Assembly (NCBI GenBank): GCA_934215475.1
Contig: CAKPZY010000001.1
Span: 124,001 to 188,000 of the forward strand
Source of the DNA: an uncultured Ligilactobacillus sp.
GTDB taxonomy: Bacteria > Bacillota > Bacilli > Lactobacillales > Lactobacillaceae
Direction: 5' to 3'
Length of the DNA: 64,000 nt
The notes under the pieces are model-generated. The model did not search any database. It saw only the letters and a list, made by a program, of their open reading frames with translations, and was not told the DNA's origin. Made by a program: the position numbers and the translations under genes. Shown here in pieces: positions 7,525 through 15,435 of the stretch (position 1 is its first letter; each line of letters begins with the position of its first letter).

Positions 7525-7580
7525 CAGTCATGACTGCTGTGGAAGATTTTCTCACTTCACCATTTTTTCATGATTGGCTT
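7525..7580. terminator. Weak hairpin between convergent yslB and mutS2
   Basis: GTGGAAG pairs imperfectly with CTTCAC (about 7539-7561) and a short T-run CATTTTTTC follows on the plus strand. A small CAGTCATGACTG palindrome precedes it. It may end yslB transcription, but the stem is short. Confidence 0.3.
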
Positions 7581-7601
7581 TTTTGCTGCCCAAGTATCTT
7601 G

Positions 7602-9962
7602 TCATTTTAAATAGACGATCGTTGCGCCGTTTCCACCTGCATTAGGAGCTGCAAATTCAAACTTTTTGACGGCATTATTTTTTTTCAAATAGCCGCTGAT
7701 ACCCTTCCTAAGAGAACCCGTTCCTTTACCATGTATCAAGGTGACAGAAGAATAGCCTGCAAGTTCGGCGCTATCTAAGTACCGATCAACATTAGTCAGA
7801 GCTTCTTCATATCTTTGCCCTCGCAGGTCTAAGGTTGTTGGCAAACCGGTGCTTGCGGTGCGCTCGACTTTCGTTCTAGTACCGCCCGCATTTTCATCGG
7901 AGACTTTGATCTTCTCTAAATCGTTTTCGTTGATCTTCATCTTCAAAACTCCAATTTGGACTTCCCATTCATGATTTCCAGCTTTACGCAATAATACGCC
8001 CTTTTGACCATATGTTTTAACTAGGACATCATCATTTGGATGAAGATCGTTTTTCTTTTTAGCACGTTTTAATACTTTGTTTCTTTGCAAGTTTTCCGGC
8101 TGGCGTAAGGCATTCAGCTGTCCTTTAGCATTGATCAACCGATCTTCTTTAATATCTGTCTTGCCGCTCAAGAGTAACTGATGCAGCTCCCTAATAATAC
8201 TGTCTGCTTTGCTTGAGCTTTGTTCAACTAATTCATTTGCACGTATTTTAGCTTGTTCTAACAGCTTTCCTCGTTGCTTGTTCAAGGCTTCATAGGCTTG
8301 TTCTAAGTCCCCGTGAAGTTTTTCGGACTCTACCAAATATTTATGAGTCTGCGCTTTCTGCTCCTCCACGTCATGCCTTTTTGCAACGAGATCACCGATC
8401 ATATTATTAAGGTCCTGACTATCCTTAGATACAAATTGAGTTGCGGCATCAATGATAGATTGCGGCAATCCAAGCCGCCGCGAAATATCCAATGCATTGC
8501 TCCGCCCTGGTAACCCGATCAACAATTTGTAAGTTGGTTCTAATGTTTGACTATCAAACTCGACCGAGGCGTTAACAGTTTCAGGGCGTTCATAACCATA
8601 CACCTTTAATTCAGGATAGTGTGTCGTCGCTACAACATAACTCCCCTTGGCAGCCACATGATCCAAGATACCAATGGCTAGTGCTGCACCTTCCTGCGGA
8701 TCCGTCCCCGAACCCAGTTCATCAAACAATATTAACGAGTTTTGTGTTAACTGCTTCAAAAATCCTACAATATTGGTCATATGCGAAGAAAACGTGCTCA
8801 AGTTTTGCTCGATCGACTGTTCATCTCCGATATCTGCAAACACCTCATCAAAAATACAGATGCGGCTGTCTTCATTGGCTGGAATAAATAAACCTGACTG
8901 TCCCATCAATTGGATCAAGCCGATCGTTTTTAATGTGATAGTCTTCCCGCCGGTATTAGGCCCCGTAATCAACATCGTTTTGAAATCCTTGCCCAACATA
9001 ATATCATTTTTTACCGCTGAAGACCGATCAAGCAAGGGATGCCAAGCCTGTCGATAATATAAGGATCCGTCGTCAGTGATAAAAGGTTCAGTTGCATCGA
9101 TTTCTTTAGCATATTCTGCTTTTGCATTTACAAGATCTAAATGACCTAAAAGAGAGGAATTGGCTTGAATATCCCCCGTATATGGGGCAATCAACGAAGA
9201 CAGCTGCGCAAGTATCCGCCTGATCTCTGTCCTTTCGTCTGCTCTTTGCTGGTTTAACCTGTTATTAAGAGCCGCAACCTGTTTAGGTTCTATAAAAAGT
9301 GTTTGGCCAGTAGTGCTTTGGTCATAGACCTGACCGCCTACCGCATTGCGATGTTCAGCTTTAACAGGTAACACATACCTGTCTTGTCTGATCGTCACAA
9401 CAGCTTCACTCAAGTACTTGGCTGCCTTACCGTGCGTCAAAGCGGCCAACGTTTCGCGAATACTCTGTTCTGTAACCACGATCTGACTGCGCAGGTTTTT
9501 AAGCAAAGCGGAAGCATCATCTGTCACGTGGCCATCATTTTCGAGAGAAATATTGAGTTTTTTTGTAATCGTAGGTAAAGTCTGCAATTCAAAAGCGGTC
9601 GAATATAATTTGTGCAGTACGATCTCGTCATTTTGTAAATTAACAAAAAAGAGCCGCACCTCATTAGTTGTCCGCAAAACCTTACCGATCGCGGCCAATT
9701 CTTGAGCATTCAGGTTTGCTCCAATATCCAAGCGCTTTAAATATGCTTCCACCTCGGAAATTTCTGGCAAAGGAATGCCGCCCCTTAAACGCAATATATC
9801 AGCCCCATCTTGCGTTTCGTTTAAAGCATTTTGAACGGCGTTTCTTTCAGTATGCGGTTTTAATTTGTCCAGTTCTTTTTTACCCATTTCAGTCACTAGG
9901 TACTGGCAGACCTTCTTTTTAATCTTGAAATATTCCAATGTCTCCAAGCTTTTTTCATTCAT
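7602..9962 (-). CDS. mutS2: Endonuclease MutS2 / ribosome-collision factor
   Basis: A 786-residue DNA- or ribosome-binding ATPase of the MutS2 family. In bacteria it has been linked to suppression of recombination and, in Bacillus, to splitting collided ribosomes. It has the MutS-like core and clamp, then Walker A GPNTGGKT (about 332-339), the ILFDELGSGTDP Walker B block and the TTHYPEL motif. A long coiled-coil runs about 510-620, and a C-terminal Smr nuclease domain contains LDLRGQRYEEA and HGKGTGSLRKGI. Full length. The ATG follows GGAGGTGAACTAA, which overlaps the end of cvpA, with no gap between the two genes. The usual downstream trxA is absent; the convergent yslB follows instead. Confidence 0.95.
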   Translation of the reverse strand: MNEKSLETLEYFKIKKKVCQYLVTEMGKKELDKLKPHTERNAVQNALNETQDGADILRLRGGIPLPEISEVEAYLKRLDIGANLNAQELAAIGKVLRTTNEVRLFFVNLQNDEIVLHKLYSTAFELQTLPTITKKLNISLENDGHVTDDASALLKNLRSQIVVTEQSIRETLAALTHGKAAKYLSEAVVTIRQDRYVLPVKAEHRNAVGGQVYDQSTTGQTLFIEPKQVAALNNRLNQQRADERTEIRRILAQLSSLIAPYTGDIQANSSLLGHLDLVNAKAEYAKEIDATEPFITDDGSLYYRQAWHPLLDRSSAVKNDIMLGKDFKTMLITGPNTGGKTITLKTIGLIQLMGQSGLFIPANEDSRICIFDEVFADIGDEQSIEQNLSTFSSHMTNIVGFLKQLTQNSLILFDELGSGTDPQEGAALAIGILDHVAAKGSYVVATTHYPELKVYGYERPETVNASVEFDSQTLEPTYKLLIGLPGRSNALDISRRLGLPQSIIDAATQFVSKDSQDLNNMIGDLVAKRHDVEEQKAQTHKYLVESEKLHGDLEQAYEALNKQRGKLLEQAKIRANELVEQSSSKADSIIRELHQLLLSGKTDIKEDRLINAKGQLNALRQPENLQRNKVLKRAKKKNDLHPNDDVLVKTYGQKGVLLRKAGNHEWEVQIGVLKMKINENDLEKIKVSDENAGGTRTKVERTASTGLPTTLDLRGQRYEEALTNVDRYLDSAELAGYSSVTLIHGKGTGSLRKGISGYLKKNNAVKKFEFAAPNAGGNGATIVYLK

Positions 9963-10526
9963 TTAGTTCACCTCCAGAGTGTGCATTACAATAAAAGAAC
10001 TGTCGCTCCAGTGATCCAATACTTGGCGAGAAAAAACTGGTGTCTCTTTCATTATATATTCTGCTACTGGTGATCTAACTAATGACCCTTGAATATTTTT
10101 AGTGGGACTTGTCGCTAATAAAAGTAAACCCAAAAAAACCAGTATATACGCTGCCAGGAACCATACCAGTCCCCCCGTTAATGAGTTGATTTGAGAAAGT
10201 ACCGGCAAATTAGTCACCGAGGAAAAAGTTTGTGTAATAAACCTCAAGATGATGCCCAAAATGATTGCGAGGATCCAAAAAGCAAGTACCCGATAAAAGA
10301 TAATTGTTAAAGAATCACTTGAATTAACCAGCTGATTGCCGTCGGTTTTATCTAATGCCGGCATATATTTTGTCAAAAACCCTCCTAGTGGTCCAGAAAA
10401 GTACAGTGATAAAAGAAGTACTATGACATAGCCTAGTATACTTAGCAACGTCTTAATCAAACCCCGCTTATAGCCATATCTAAACGCCAAAAGTAAAATC
10501 AAAATGATGATCACCGAAACTAGCAT
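9963..10526 (-). CDS. cvpA: CvpA family membrane protein
   Basis: A 187-residue inner-membrane protein with four predicted helices: an N-terminal VSVIIILILLLAF, LLSILGYVIVLLLSLYF, FWILAIILGIILRFI and WFLAAYILVFLGLLLLA. The pattern matches the CvpA/YshB family found next to zapA and mutS2 in Firmicutes. The family was named after a colicin V production gene in Escherichia coli; its role in Gram-positives is unclear, with cell-envelope functions suggested. The gene follows zapA by 4 bases and abuts mutS2 directly, so the three form one operon. Start ATG after CAGGTGAATAA. Confidence 0.88.
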   Translation of the reverse strand: MLVSVIIILILLLAFRYGYKRGLIKTLLSILGYVIVLLLSLYFSGPLGGFLTKYMPALDKTDGNQLVNSSDSLTIIFYRVLAFWILAIILGIILRFITQTFSSVTNLPVLSQINSLTGGLVWFLAAYILVFLGLLLLATSPTKNIQGSLVRSPVAEYIMKETPVFSRQVLDHWSDSSFIVMHTLEVN

Positions 10527-10530
10527 TTAT

Positions 10531-10794
10531 TCACCTGCTATTCTTATCTGAATGCTTCCTACGCTTAAACTCATCTAACTCTTTTTGCTTTTTTAGTTGA
10601 TCAGAAATTGCATTGATCGCCAAAAGAATAGCTGCATCTTCTCTAGTAACTGTTGGCAATGTTTGTCTGATCTCTTTGTATTGCTCATCTGCCAGTTGTG
10701 CAACAGCAAGCATATGTTCAGATGTACTATCGCCGATCACAACATAATTTTTTCCTGCAATGTTCAATTTGAACCTCTTTTTATCAGCGGACAT
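10531..10794 (-). CDS. zapA: Cell division protein ZapA
   Basis: An 87-residue cytoplasmic protein that stabilises FtsZ bundles at the division ring. It has the family features: a basic N-terminus (KKRFKLNIAGKNYVVIG), a VAQLADEQYKEI helix and the AAILLAINAISDQLKKQKEL coiled-coil used for dimer or tetramer formation, ending in a charged tail. The start is the second ATG of ACTATGAATGTCC, after GGAGGG; the first ATG is out of frame and stops quickly. It is the first gene of the zapA-cvpA-mutS2 unit and has an extended -10 promoter upstream. Confidence 0.92.
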   Translation of the reverse strand: MSADKKRFKLNIAGKNYVVIGDSTSEHMLAVAQLADEQYKEIRQTLPTVTREDAAILLAINAISDQLKKQKELDEFKRRKHSDKNSR

Positions 10795-10832
10795 TCATAG
10801 TCCCTCCATTCAACGCTTGGTTTACAAATGTT

Positions 10833-10841
10833 ATTCTATCA
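10833..10841 (-). promoter_or_regulatory. Extended -10 promoter for zapA-cvpA-mutS2
   Basis: TGATAGAAT reads on the minus strand (TGn plus TAGAAT, with -10 at 10833-10838), about 40 bases before the zapA start. No good -35 is present at 17 bases, which is tolerated by extended -10 promoters. Confidence 0.4.
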
Positions 10842-10920
10842 TAAAATTCATGTGCTTTTTGAGCTAGACATTGTTTTAAAAGCCTTACTTGGCCACAGTG
10901 ACGGCAAATTTTTTCCTTTA

Positions 10921-10974
10921 GTACAAAACAACAGAACAATCACTACCGATTTTTCGGTTCCTGATTGCTCTGTT
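10921..10974 (-). terminator. Strong intrinsic terminator after yrzB
   Basis: AACAGAGCAATCA (10962-10974) pairs with TGATTGTTCTGTT (10929-10941) through one wobble pair, and an inner ACCGA/TCGGT stem extends the hairpin. GTTTTG follows. It closes the ireB-ruvX-yrzB operon before zapA. Confidence 0.8.
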
Positions 10975-11046
10975 TATTGATCAGTATCTAATTAAATGCT
11001 GTATTGAGATAAACAACAGAGGAGACAAAAATGAACAGTTTAATGA

Positions 11047-11346
11047 CTATTGCATATTTTCATCGTTTAAAAACGTGTCTAAAATGTCCTCGACCATTTG
11101 CCATTCTTGATCATCGTCGATCTCATGTAAATCAACATCATTTACTGTTTGGTCTTCGTTAGGATCATAAGAAAAGGCCATAACATCAACTTGCTCTTCG
11201 GGCTCAGAATCTGCGGGAACCAGCAAGATATAAGACTTCCCGTAATCTTTTGAATCAAAGGTAAACAAGATTTCATAACTAGTCTCATTTCCATCCTCAT
11301 CCACTAAAGTAATTTTGTTATCATCGTTTTTATATTCATTGGTCAT
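11047..11346 (-). CDS. yrzB: YrzB family protein (DUF1292)
   Basis: A 99-residue acidic cytoplasmic protein of the DUF1292 family. The family core is visible in EDGNETSYEILFTFDSKDYGKSYILLVP. The C-terminal part is strongly acidic and ends EDILDTFLNDENMQ. Function is unknown, but the gene almost always follows ruvX (yrrK) and ireB (yrzL) in Firmicutes, and it does so here, 17 bases after ruvX. The ATG is preceded by GAGG. Confidence 0.88.
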   Translation of the reverse strand: MTNEYKNDDNKITLVDEDGNETSYEILFTFDSKDYGKSYILLVPADSEPEEQVDVMAFSYDPNEDQTVNDVDLHEIDDDQEWQMVEDILDTFLNDENMQ

Positions 11347-11363
11347 AGAGAATGCCTCATTTC

Positions 11364-11804
11364 TTACAATTTTTTGACTAGTGGCCCTCGACGGTCCAAA
11401 TAATTTTGTAAAATCAAGCCAGCTGCCAATTTGTCGATGACTTTTTTCCGCTTCTTTCGAGAGGTATCTGCTTCTTCAATCAGCATTCTTTCAGCTTCAA
11501 CCGTAGTCAAACGTTCATCTTCATAGTCCACTGGCAGCCCAAAATTCTCTTCTAAGCGTGCCCCATATGCTTTACTGGCCTCTACTCGCGGTCCTAAAGT
11601 ATTATTCATATTTTTGGGCAGCCCGACAACAAATCCTTTAATTTCATATTTGATAACAAGCTGGGCAACTCGTTTAAGCCCGAACTTTTCTTGCTCCTCA
11701 TTAATAGCGATGATCTCAATCCCCTGAGCAGTCCATCCTAGTTGATCGCAAACAGCAATGCCAACAGTTTTTGAGCCAACATCCAAACCCATAATTCGTC
11801 CCAC
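11364..11804 (-). CDS. ruvX: Holliday junction resolvase-like protein RuvX/YqgF
   Basis: A 146-residue RNase H-fold protein related to RuvC. It is implicated in pre-16S rRNA processing and possibly in Holliday junction resolution. Active-site acids appear in [13 protein letters not shown] (first Asp), in [11 protein letters not shown] and in [13 protein letters not shown]. The C-terminal [21 protein letters not shown] block is typical. The start is GTG at 11804, which overlaps the ireB stop (TAGTG). AAGGAGGATC lies 10 bases upstream, while the next ATG is too far from it. It is translationally coupled to ireB. Confidence 0.93.
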   Translation of the reverse strand: MGRIMGLDVGSKTVGIAVCDQLGWTAQGIEIIAINEEQEKFGLKRVAQLVIKYEIKGFVVGLPKNMNNTLGPRVEASKAYGARLEENFGLPVDYEDERLTTVEAERMLIEEADTSRKKRKKVIDKLAAGLILQNYLDRRGPLVKKL

Positions 11805-12067
11805 TAGCGATGATCCTCCTTATTCAAGTACGAACGAACCAGTTCTTCAATGATTTCATCCCGTTCATGTTTTCTTATCAAGTTACGAGCATCATTTAAT
11901 CGGGGGATATAAGCAGGATCTCCCGACAATAAATACCCAACAATTTGATTGATAGGATTGTAGCCCTTTTCCTCCAAGGATCGATACACTGTCTCAAGTG
12001 TGTCATGGACATCCTTAGGACTATTGTCATCAAAATTAAAGTATCTAGTCTTATCTAATGAGCTCAT
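11804..12067 (-). CDS. ireB: IreB family regulatory phosphoprotein
   Basis: An 87-residue protein of the IreB/YrzL (DUF965) family. In Enterococcus faecalis it is a substrate of the PASTA kinase IreK and tunes cephalosporin tolerance. The family features [54 protein letters not shown] and a charged tail are all present, including the threonines and serines near the N-terminus. The start at 12067 is preceded by GGAGGTG 7 bases away; an ATG 18 bases earlier overlaps this ribosome site and is rejected. It is the first gene of ireB-ruvX-yrzB, with a good promoter upstream. Confidence 0.93.
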   Translation of the reverse strand: MSSLDKTRYFNFDDNSPKDVHDTLETVYRSLEEKGYNPINQIVGYLLSGDPAYIPRLNDARNLIRKHERDEIIEELVRSYLNKEDHR

Positions 12068-12105
12068 TTTCCTGCACCTCCGCATTTACAGTTACTCTTA
12101 TGATA

Positions 12106-12134
12106 ATTCTACTAAAACATCTTGCTTGTAACAA
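12106..12134 (-). promoter_or_regulatory. Promoter for ireB-ruvX-yrzB
   Basis: TTGTTA (12129-12134), 17 bases, then TAGAAT (12106-12111) on the minus strand, about 40 bases before the ireB start. Spacing and hexamers fit a housekeeping promoter. Confidence 0.6.
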
Positions 12135-12268
12135 TGAAATGCAAAACTTGTAACCAATACGTAATCATTTAGAGATAGAATTGAAATCTACTTTTTCAAT
12201 GAAAATGAACCGATTTATTGTGCAAGCCTTATCAGAGATCATTAATTCAATTAGCTGCCGAGAATAGA

Positions 12269-14914
12269 TCATGCGTGAGCCTTGACCCACTTCAGTCCCT
12301 GTTTTAAGGCTGCATCAATACCAGCAGGTTTCTTTCCGCCAGCTTGAGCCAGATCCGGGCGACCTCCGCCGCCACCGCCAACAAGTGGGGCAATTTTCTT
12401 GATCAAATCTCCTGCTTTGAGGCCTTGTTTAACATTTTTTGGAGAAACAGCTGTCAACAAGTTAACTTTACCGTCGGCAGTTTTAGTAGCCAATATCAAA
12501 ACATCAGATACAGCTTTAGCTTTCCACTGATCAGCGAGTTGTCGTAATTGATTCATTCCTGAAACATTTACCTCAGCAGCAACTACTGTTTTTTCACCAA
12601 CGTTTTTGACATTTTGCCAGATGTCAGCTGCTTGTTGACTAGCAAATTTATCTTCTAAACCTTGGACTTTGTTTTCCAAATTTTTGATATCGGTTTGCAG
12701 ATTAGCAACCTTTTGCGGAACATCTTTCACCTTAACAATTTTCAAGTTGGCGGCTGTTTGTTGCAGCAAATTACTTTGCCCTTCCAAATATTCAAACGCC
12801 TCTCTGGCAGTGACCGCTTCTATTCTGCGGGTACCGGCGCCAATTCCTGCCTCGCTTACGATCTTGAATAACCCAATTTCTCCAGTATTGTTCACGTGGT
12901 TACCACCACAAAATTCACGTGAATAATCACCGGCAGAGACAACGCGGACAACGTTACCGTATTTTTCAGAAAATAAAGCAATGGCGCCCATTTTCTTAGC
13001 GGATTCAATGTCGGTTACCGTTGTTGTGACAGGCAAATTCGCCCAAATCTTTTCATTAACGATTTTTTCAACTTTATCTAATTGTTCTGAGGTAACAGTT
13101 CCCATATTAGTGAAATCAAAACGTAAATATGTCGGTTCTACTAACGAACCAGCTTGGTGGGCATGTTCACCCAGCACATCTCGTAATGCCTGGTCCAACA
13201 AATGCGTGGCAGTGTGATTCTTTTTAACTTTATTATGCCGCAATACATTCACTTCTAAACGGTATTCCTGACCAGACGACATTGGGACCTTAACTTCCAC
13301 GGTATGCAAATTTTGCCCGTTTGGTGCGTGTTGTACATCTATAACTTCAGCCACTAACTGGCCCGAACTATCCTTGATCTCTCCCCGATCGGCAACTTGG
13401 CCACCCATTTCGGCATAAAAAGGTGTTTTATCGAAAATCATTCTTGCCTGACCAGCAGCAATTTTATCCAATATCTTATTTTTTACGATGATATCTTTTA
13501 AAACTCCGGTCGCATTCAAAGTATCATAACCTACATATTCACTGGTAGTTTTAATATCTGTTAATAATGAGCTCTGTACACCCATTGATTTAGCGCTGCT
13601 GCGAGCTGCCCGTGCCCGGTTCTTTTGCGCTTGCATTTCTTTTTCAAACCCATCTTTATCGACTTTCAATCCATTATCAGCAGCATATTCTTCTGTCAAT
13701 TCTACAGGAAAGCCATAGGTATCATATAATTTAAAAACAGGCTTGCCAGGCAAAGTTTTTTTGCCTTGTTTCTGAGTGTCTGCAATCAAGTCATCCATTA
13801 ATTCCATTCCGTCTTTTAATGTTTCATTAAAGCGTTCTTCTTCATCACGGACGACCTTCGAGATATAGTCTGCCTGTTTTAGTACTTCTGGGTAAGCAGA
13901 TTCCATGATCTTGCCAACAACTGGAACCAATTTATACAAAAAAGAGCCTTCAATTCCAAGTTTTCGCCCGTGCATAACTGCTCGCCGAATCAAACGCCGA
14001 ATAACATAGCCGCGACCGTCGTTTGAAGGAAGAGCGCCATCCCCTATGGCAAAAGTAATAGCACGAATATGATCCGCTATTACTTTAAAAGAAACGTCAT
14101 CTGCCGGATCTTTGCCGTAGCTACGACCAGCCGAAAATTTTTCTGTCTGTTCTATCAGAGGCAAGAATAAGTCAGTTTCAAAATTCGTTCTTGCGTGTTG
14201 AAAAACCGATACCAACCGTTCTAACCCCAAGCCGGTATCAATGTTTTTATGCGGTAAAGGTTCGTAAGTTCCATCTGGTTTATGGTTAAATTCAGAAAAT
14301 ACAATATTCCAAATCTCAAGGTAGCGTTCATTTTCTCCTCCGGGATAATTTTCCGGATCGTTTTCCGGCACATTGTTCATTGACTGGCCGCGATCATAAA
14401 AAATCTCCGAATCAGGTCCAGATGGCCCTTGGCCAATATCCCAAAAGTTATCTTCTGCTTCATAGATATGATCAGGTGAAACCCCAGCCTTTTCCCAGAG
14501 CTTCTTTGATTCTTGATCTTTAGGGTAGACTGTAATATATAATTTGTCCGGATCTAAAGCATACCACTTTGGACTAGTCAATAATTCCCATGCCCAAGCA
14601 ATAGCTTCTTTTTTAAAATAGTCTCCGACAGAAAAGTTGCCGAGCATTTCAAATAAAGTATGGTGGCGCGCTGTATGTCCTACGTTTTCAATATCGTTCG
14701 TGCGGATCGACTTTTGGGAGCTCGTTAACCGATGGTTTTTAGGCACAACAGAGCCGTCAAAATATTTTTTCATTGTTGCAACACCTGAGTTGATCCACAA
14801 TAAAGTCGGGTCATCATGAGGAACAAGCGGAGCACTTTTTAGTACATCATGTCCCTTGCTCTTGAAAAAGTCCAAGTACATTTGGCGAATCTGAGAGCTA
14901 GATAATTTTTTCAT
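12269..14914 (-). CDS. alaS: Alanine--tRNA ligase
   Basis: This enzyme charges tRNA-Ala and edits mis-acylated serine and glycine. The 881-residue protein carries the class II catalytic core (SQIRQMYLDFFKSKGH at the start, LWINSGVATMKKYFDG, and HTLFEMLGNFSVGDYFK). The editing domain has HTATHLLDQALR and FCGGNHVNNTG with zinc ligands, a coiled-coil follows near 720-760, and the C-Ala domain ends in GGGGGGRPDLAQAGG. The start at 14914 is supported by AAAGGACGTAACA; a GTG-initiated extension of 8 residues is unlikely. Expression is controlled by the alanine T-box leader upstream. Confidence 0.97.
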   Translation of the reverse strand: MKKLSSSQIRQMYLDFFKSKGHDVLKSAPLVPHDDPTLLWINSGVATMKKYFDGSVVPKNHRLTSSQKSIRTNDIENVGHTARHHTLFEMLGNFSVGDYFKKEAIAWAWELLTSPKWYALDPDKLYITVYPKDQESKKLWEKAGVSPDHIYEAEDNFWDIGQGPSGPDSEIFYDRGQSMNNVPENDPENYPGGENERYLEIWNIVFSEFNHKPDGTYEPLPHKNIDTGLGLERLVSVFQHARTNFETDLFLPLIEQTEKFSAGRSYGKDPADDVSFKVIADHIRAITFAIGDGALPSNDGRGYVIRRLIRRAVMHGRKLGIEGSFLYKLVPVVGKIMESAYPEVLKQADYISKVVRDEEERFNETLKDGMELMDDLIADTQKQGKKTLPGKPVFKLYDTYGFPVELTEEYAADNGLKVDKDGFEKEMQAQKNRARAARSSAKSMGVQSSLLTDIKTTSEYVGYDTLNATGVLKDIIVKNKILDKIAAGQARMIFDKTPFYAEMGGQVADRGEIKDSSGQLVAEVIDVQHAPNGQNLHTVEVKVPMSSGQEYRLEVNVLRHNKVKKNHTATHLLDQALRDVLGEHAHQAGSLVEPTYLRFDFTNMGTVTSEQLDKVEKIVNEKIWANLPVTTTVTDIESAKKMGAIALFSEKYGNVVRVVSAGDYSREFCGGNHVNNTGEIGLFKIVSEAGIGAGTRRIEAVTAREAFEYLEGQSNLLQQTAANLKIVKVKDVPQKVANLQTDIKNLENKVQGLEDKFASQQAADIWQNVKNVGEKTVVAAEVNVSGMNQLRQLADQWKAKAVSDVLILATKTADGKVNLLTAVSPKNVKQGLKAGDLIKKIAPLVGGGGGGRPDLAQAGGKKPAGIDAALKQGLKWVKAHA

Positions 14915-15080
14915 TGTTACGTCCTTTCTATTTAGCACAGAGTCTGTATGAAGATAAAAACAGCATTGACGAACTTTAGCGGTTTCGCACAGCTCATAGC
15001 GGTATGCAAAAAAGTTAGTTTTGCGAGATGCTTTTCTTCACGAGTCGGTTAATAGCAAAGTTTTTCAAAAAGGCGTTGAA

Positions 15081-15288
15081 ATAAAAAACACCGTTGCGAA
15101 CAAGGACGCTTAATTGCGCGGTACCACCTTGCTTGCAACGATGTTTATCGTTAACCTCTTAGTGCTATTTACTAGCTATTATTTATATTTTTGCGGGTAG
15201 CATTCACAAGTATTGTGCAGGTCCTTACACCGGCCAGACCTTCTCTAAACCACAAGTACAAGCAAATATGTCCCATTGGTATTCACAA
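15081..15288 (-). promoter_or_regulatory. Alanine-specific T-box riboswitch leader of alaS
   Basis: The T-box core AAGGTGGTACCGCG is at 15117-15130. Upstream on the transcript, stem I has a specifier loop reading GAATGCTACC, so the codon is GCT (alanine), matching the gene. The terminator hairpin pairs AACATCGTTGC...AAGG (15127-15145) with CCTTGTTCGCAACGGTGTT and ends in TTTTTTATTTC (15081-15091). Uncharged tRNA-Ala should stabilise the antiterminator and let RNA polymerase into alaS. A further roughly 165 bases of untranslated leader follow the terminator before the alaS start. Confidence 0.92.
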
Positions 15289-15294
15289 CTAAGA

Positions 15295-15323
15295 AGTATA
15301 GTTATTTTTGCTTCAAAAGTCAA
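15295..15323 (-). promoter_or_regulatory. Promoter of the T-box/alaS transcript
   Basis: TTGACT (15318-15323), a 17-base spacer and TATACT (15295-15300) on the minus strand. The start of transcription would fall near 15288, just before stem I of the T-box. Confidence 0.75.
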
Positions 15324-15435
15324 CACTATTAAAAATACGTTCCTATTTAAAGCGGCAGAAGCTTCTCCAGAATTAAACAGTTTACCGGCTCACATGAAAC
15401 TGGCAGTCACTCGTAAACATAACCAAACGCTGAGT

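Noticed and set aside
8674..9057. 127-codon plus-strand frame inside mutS2
   Set aside because: Antisense shadow of a well-defined gene with no ribosome site.
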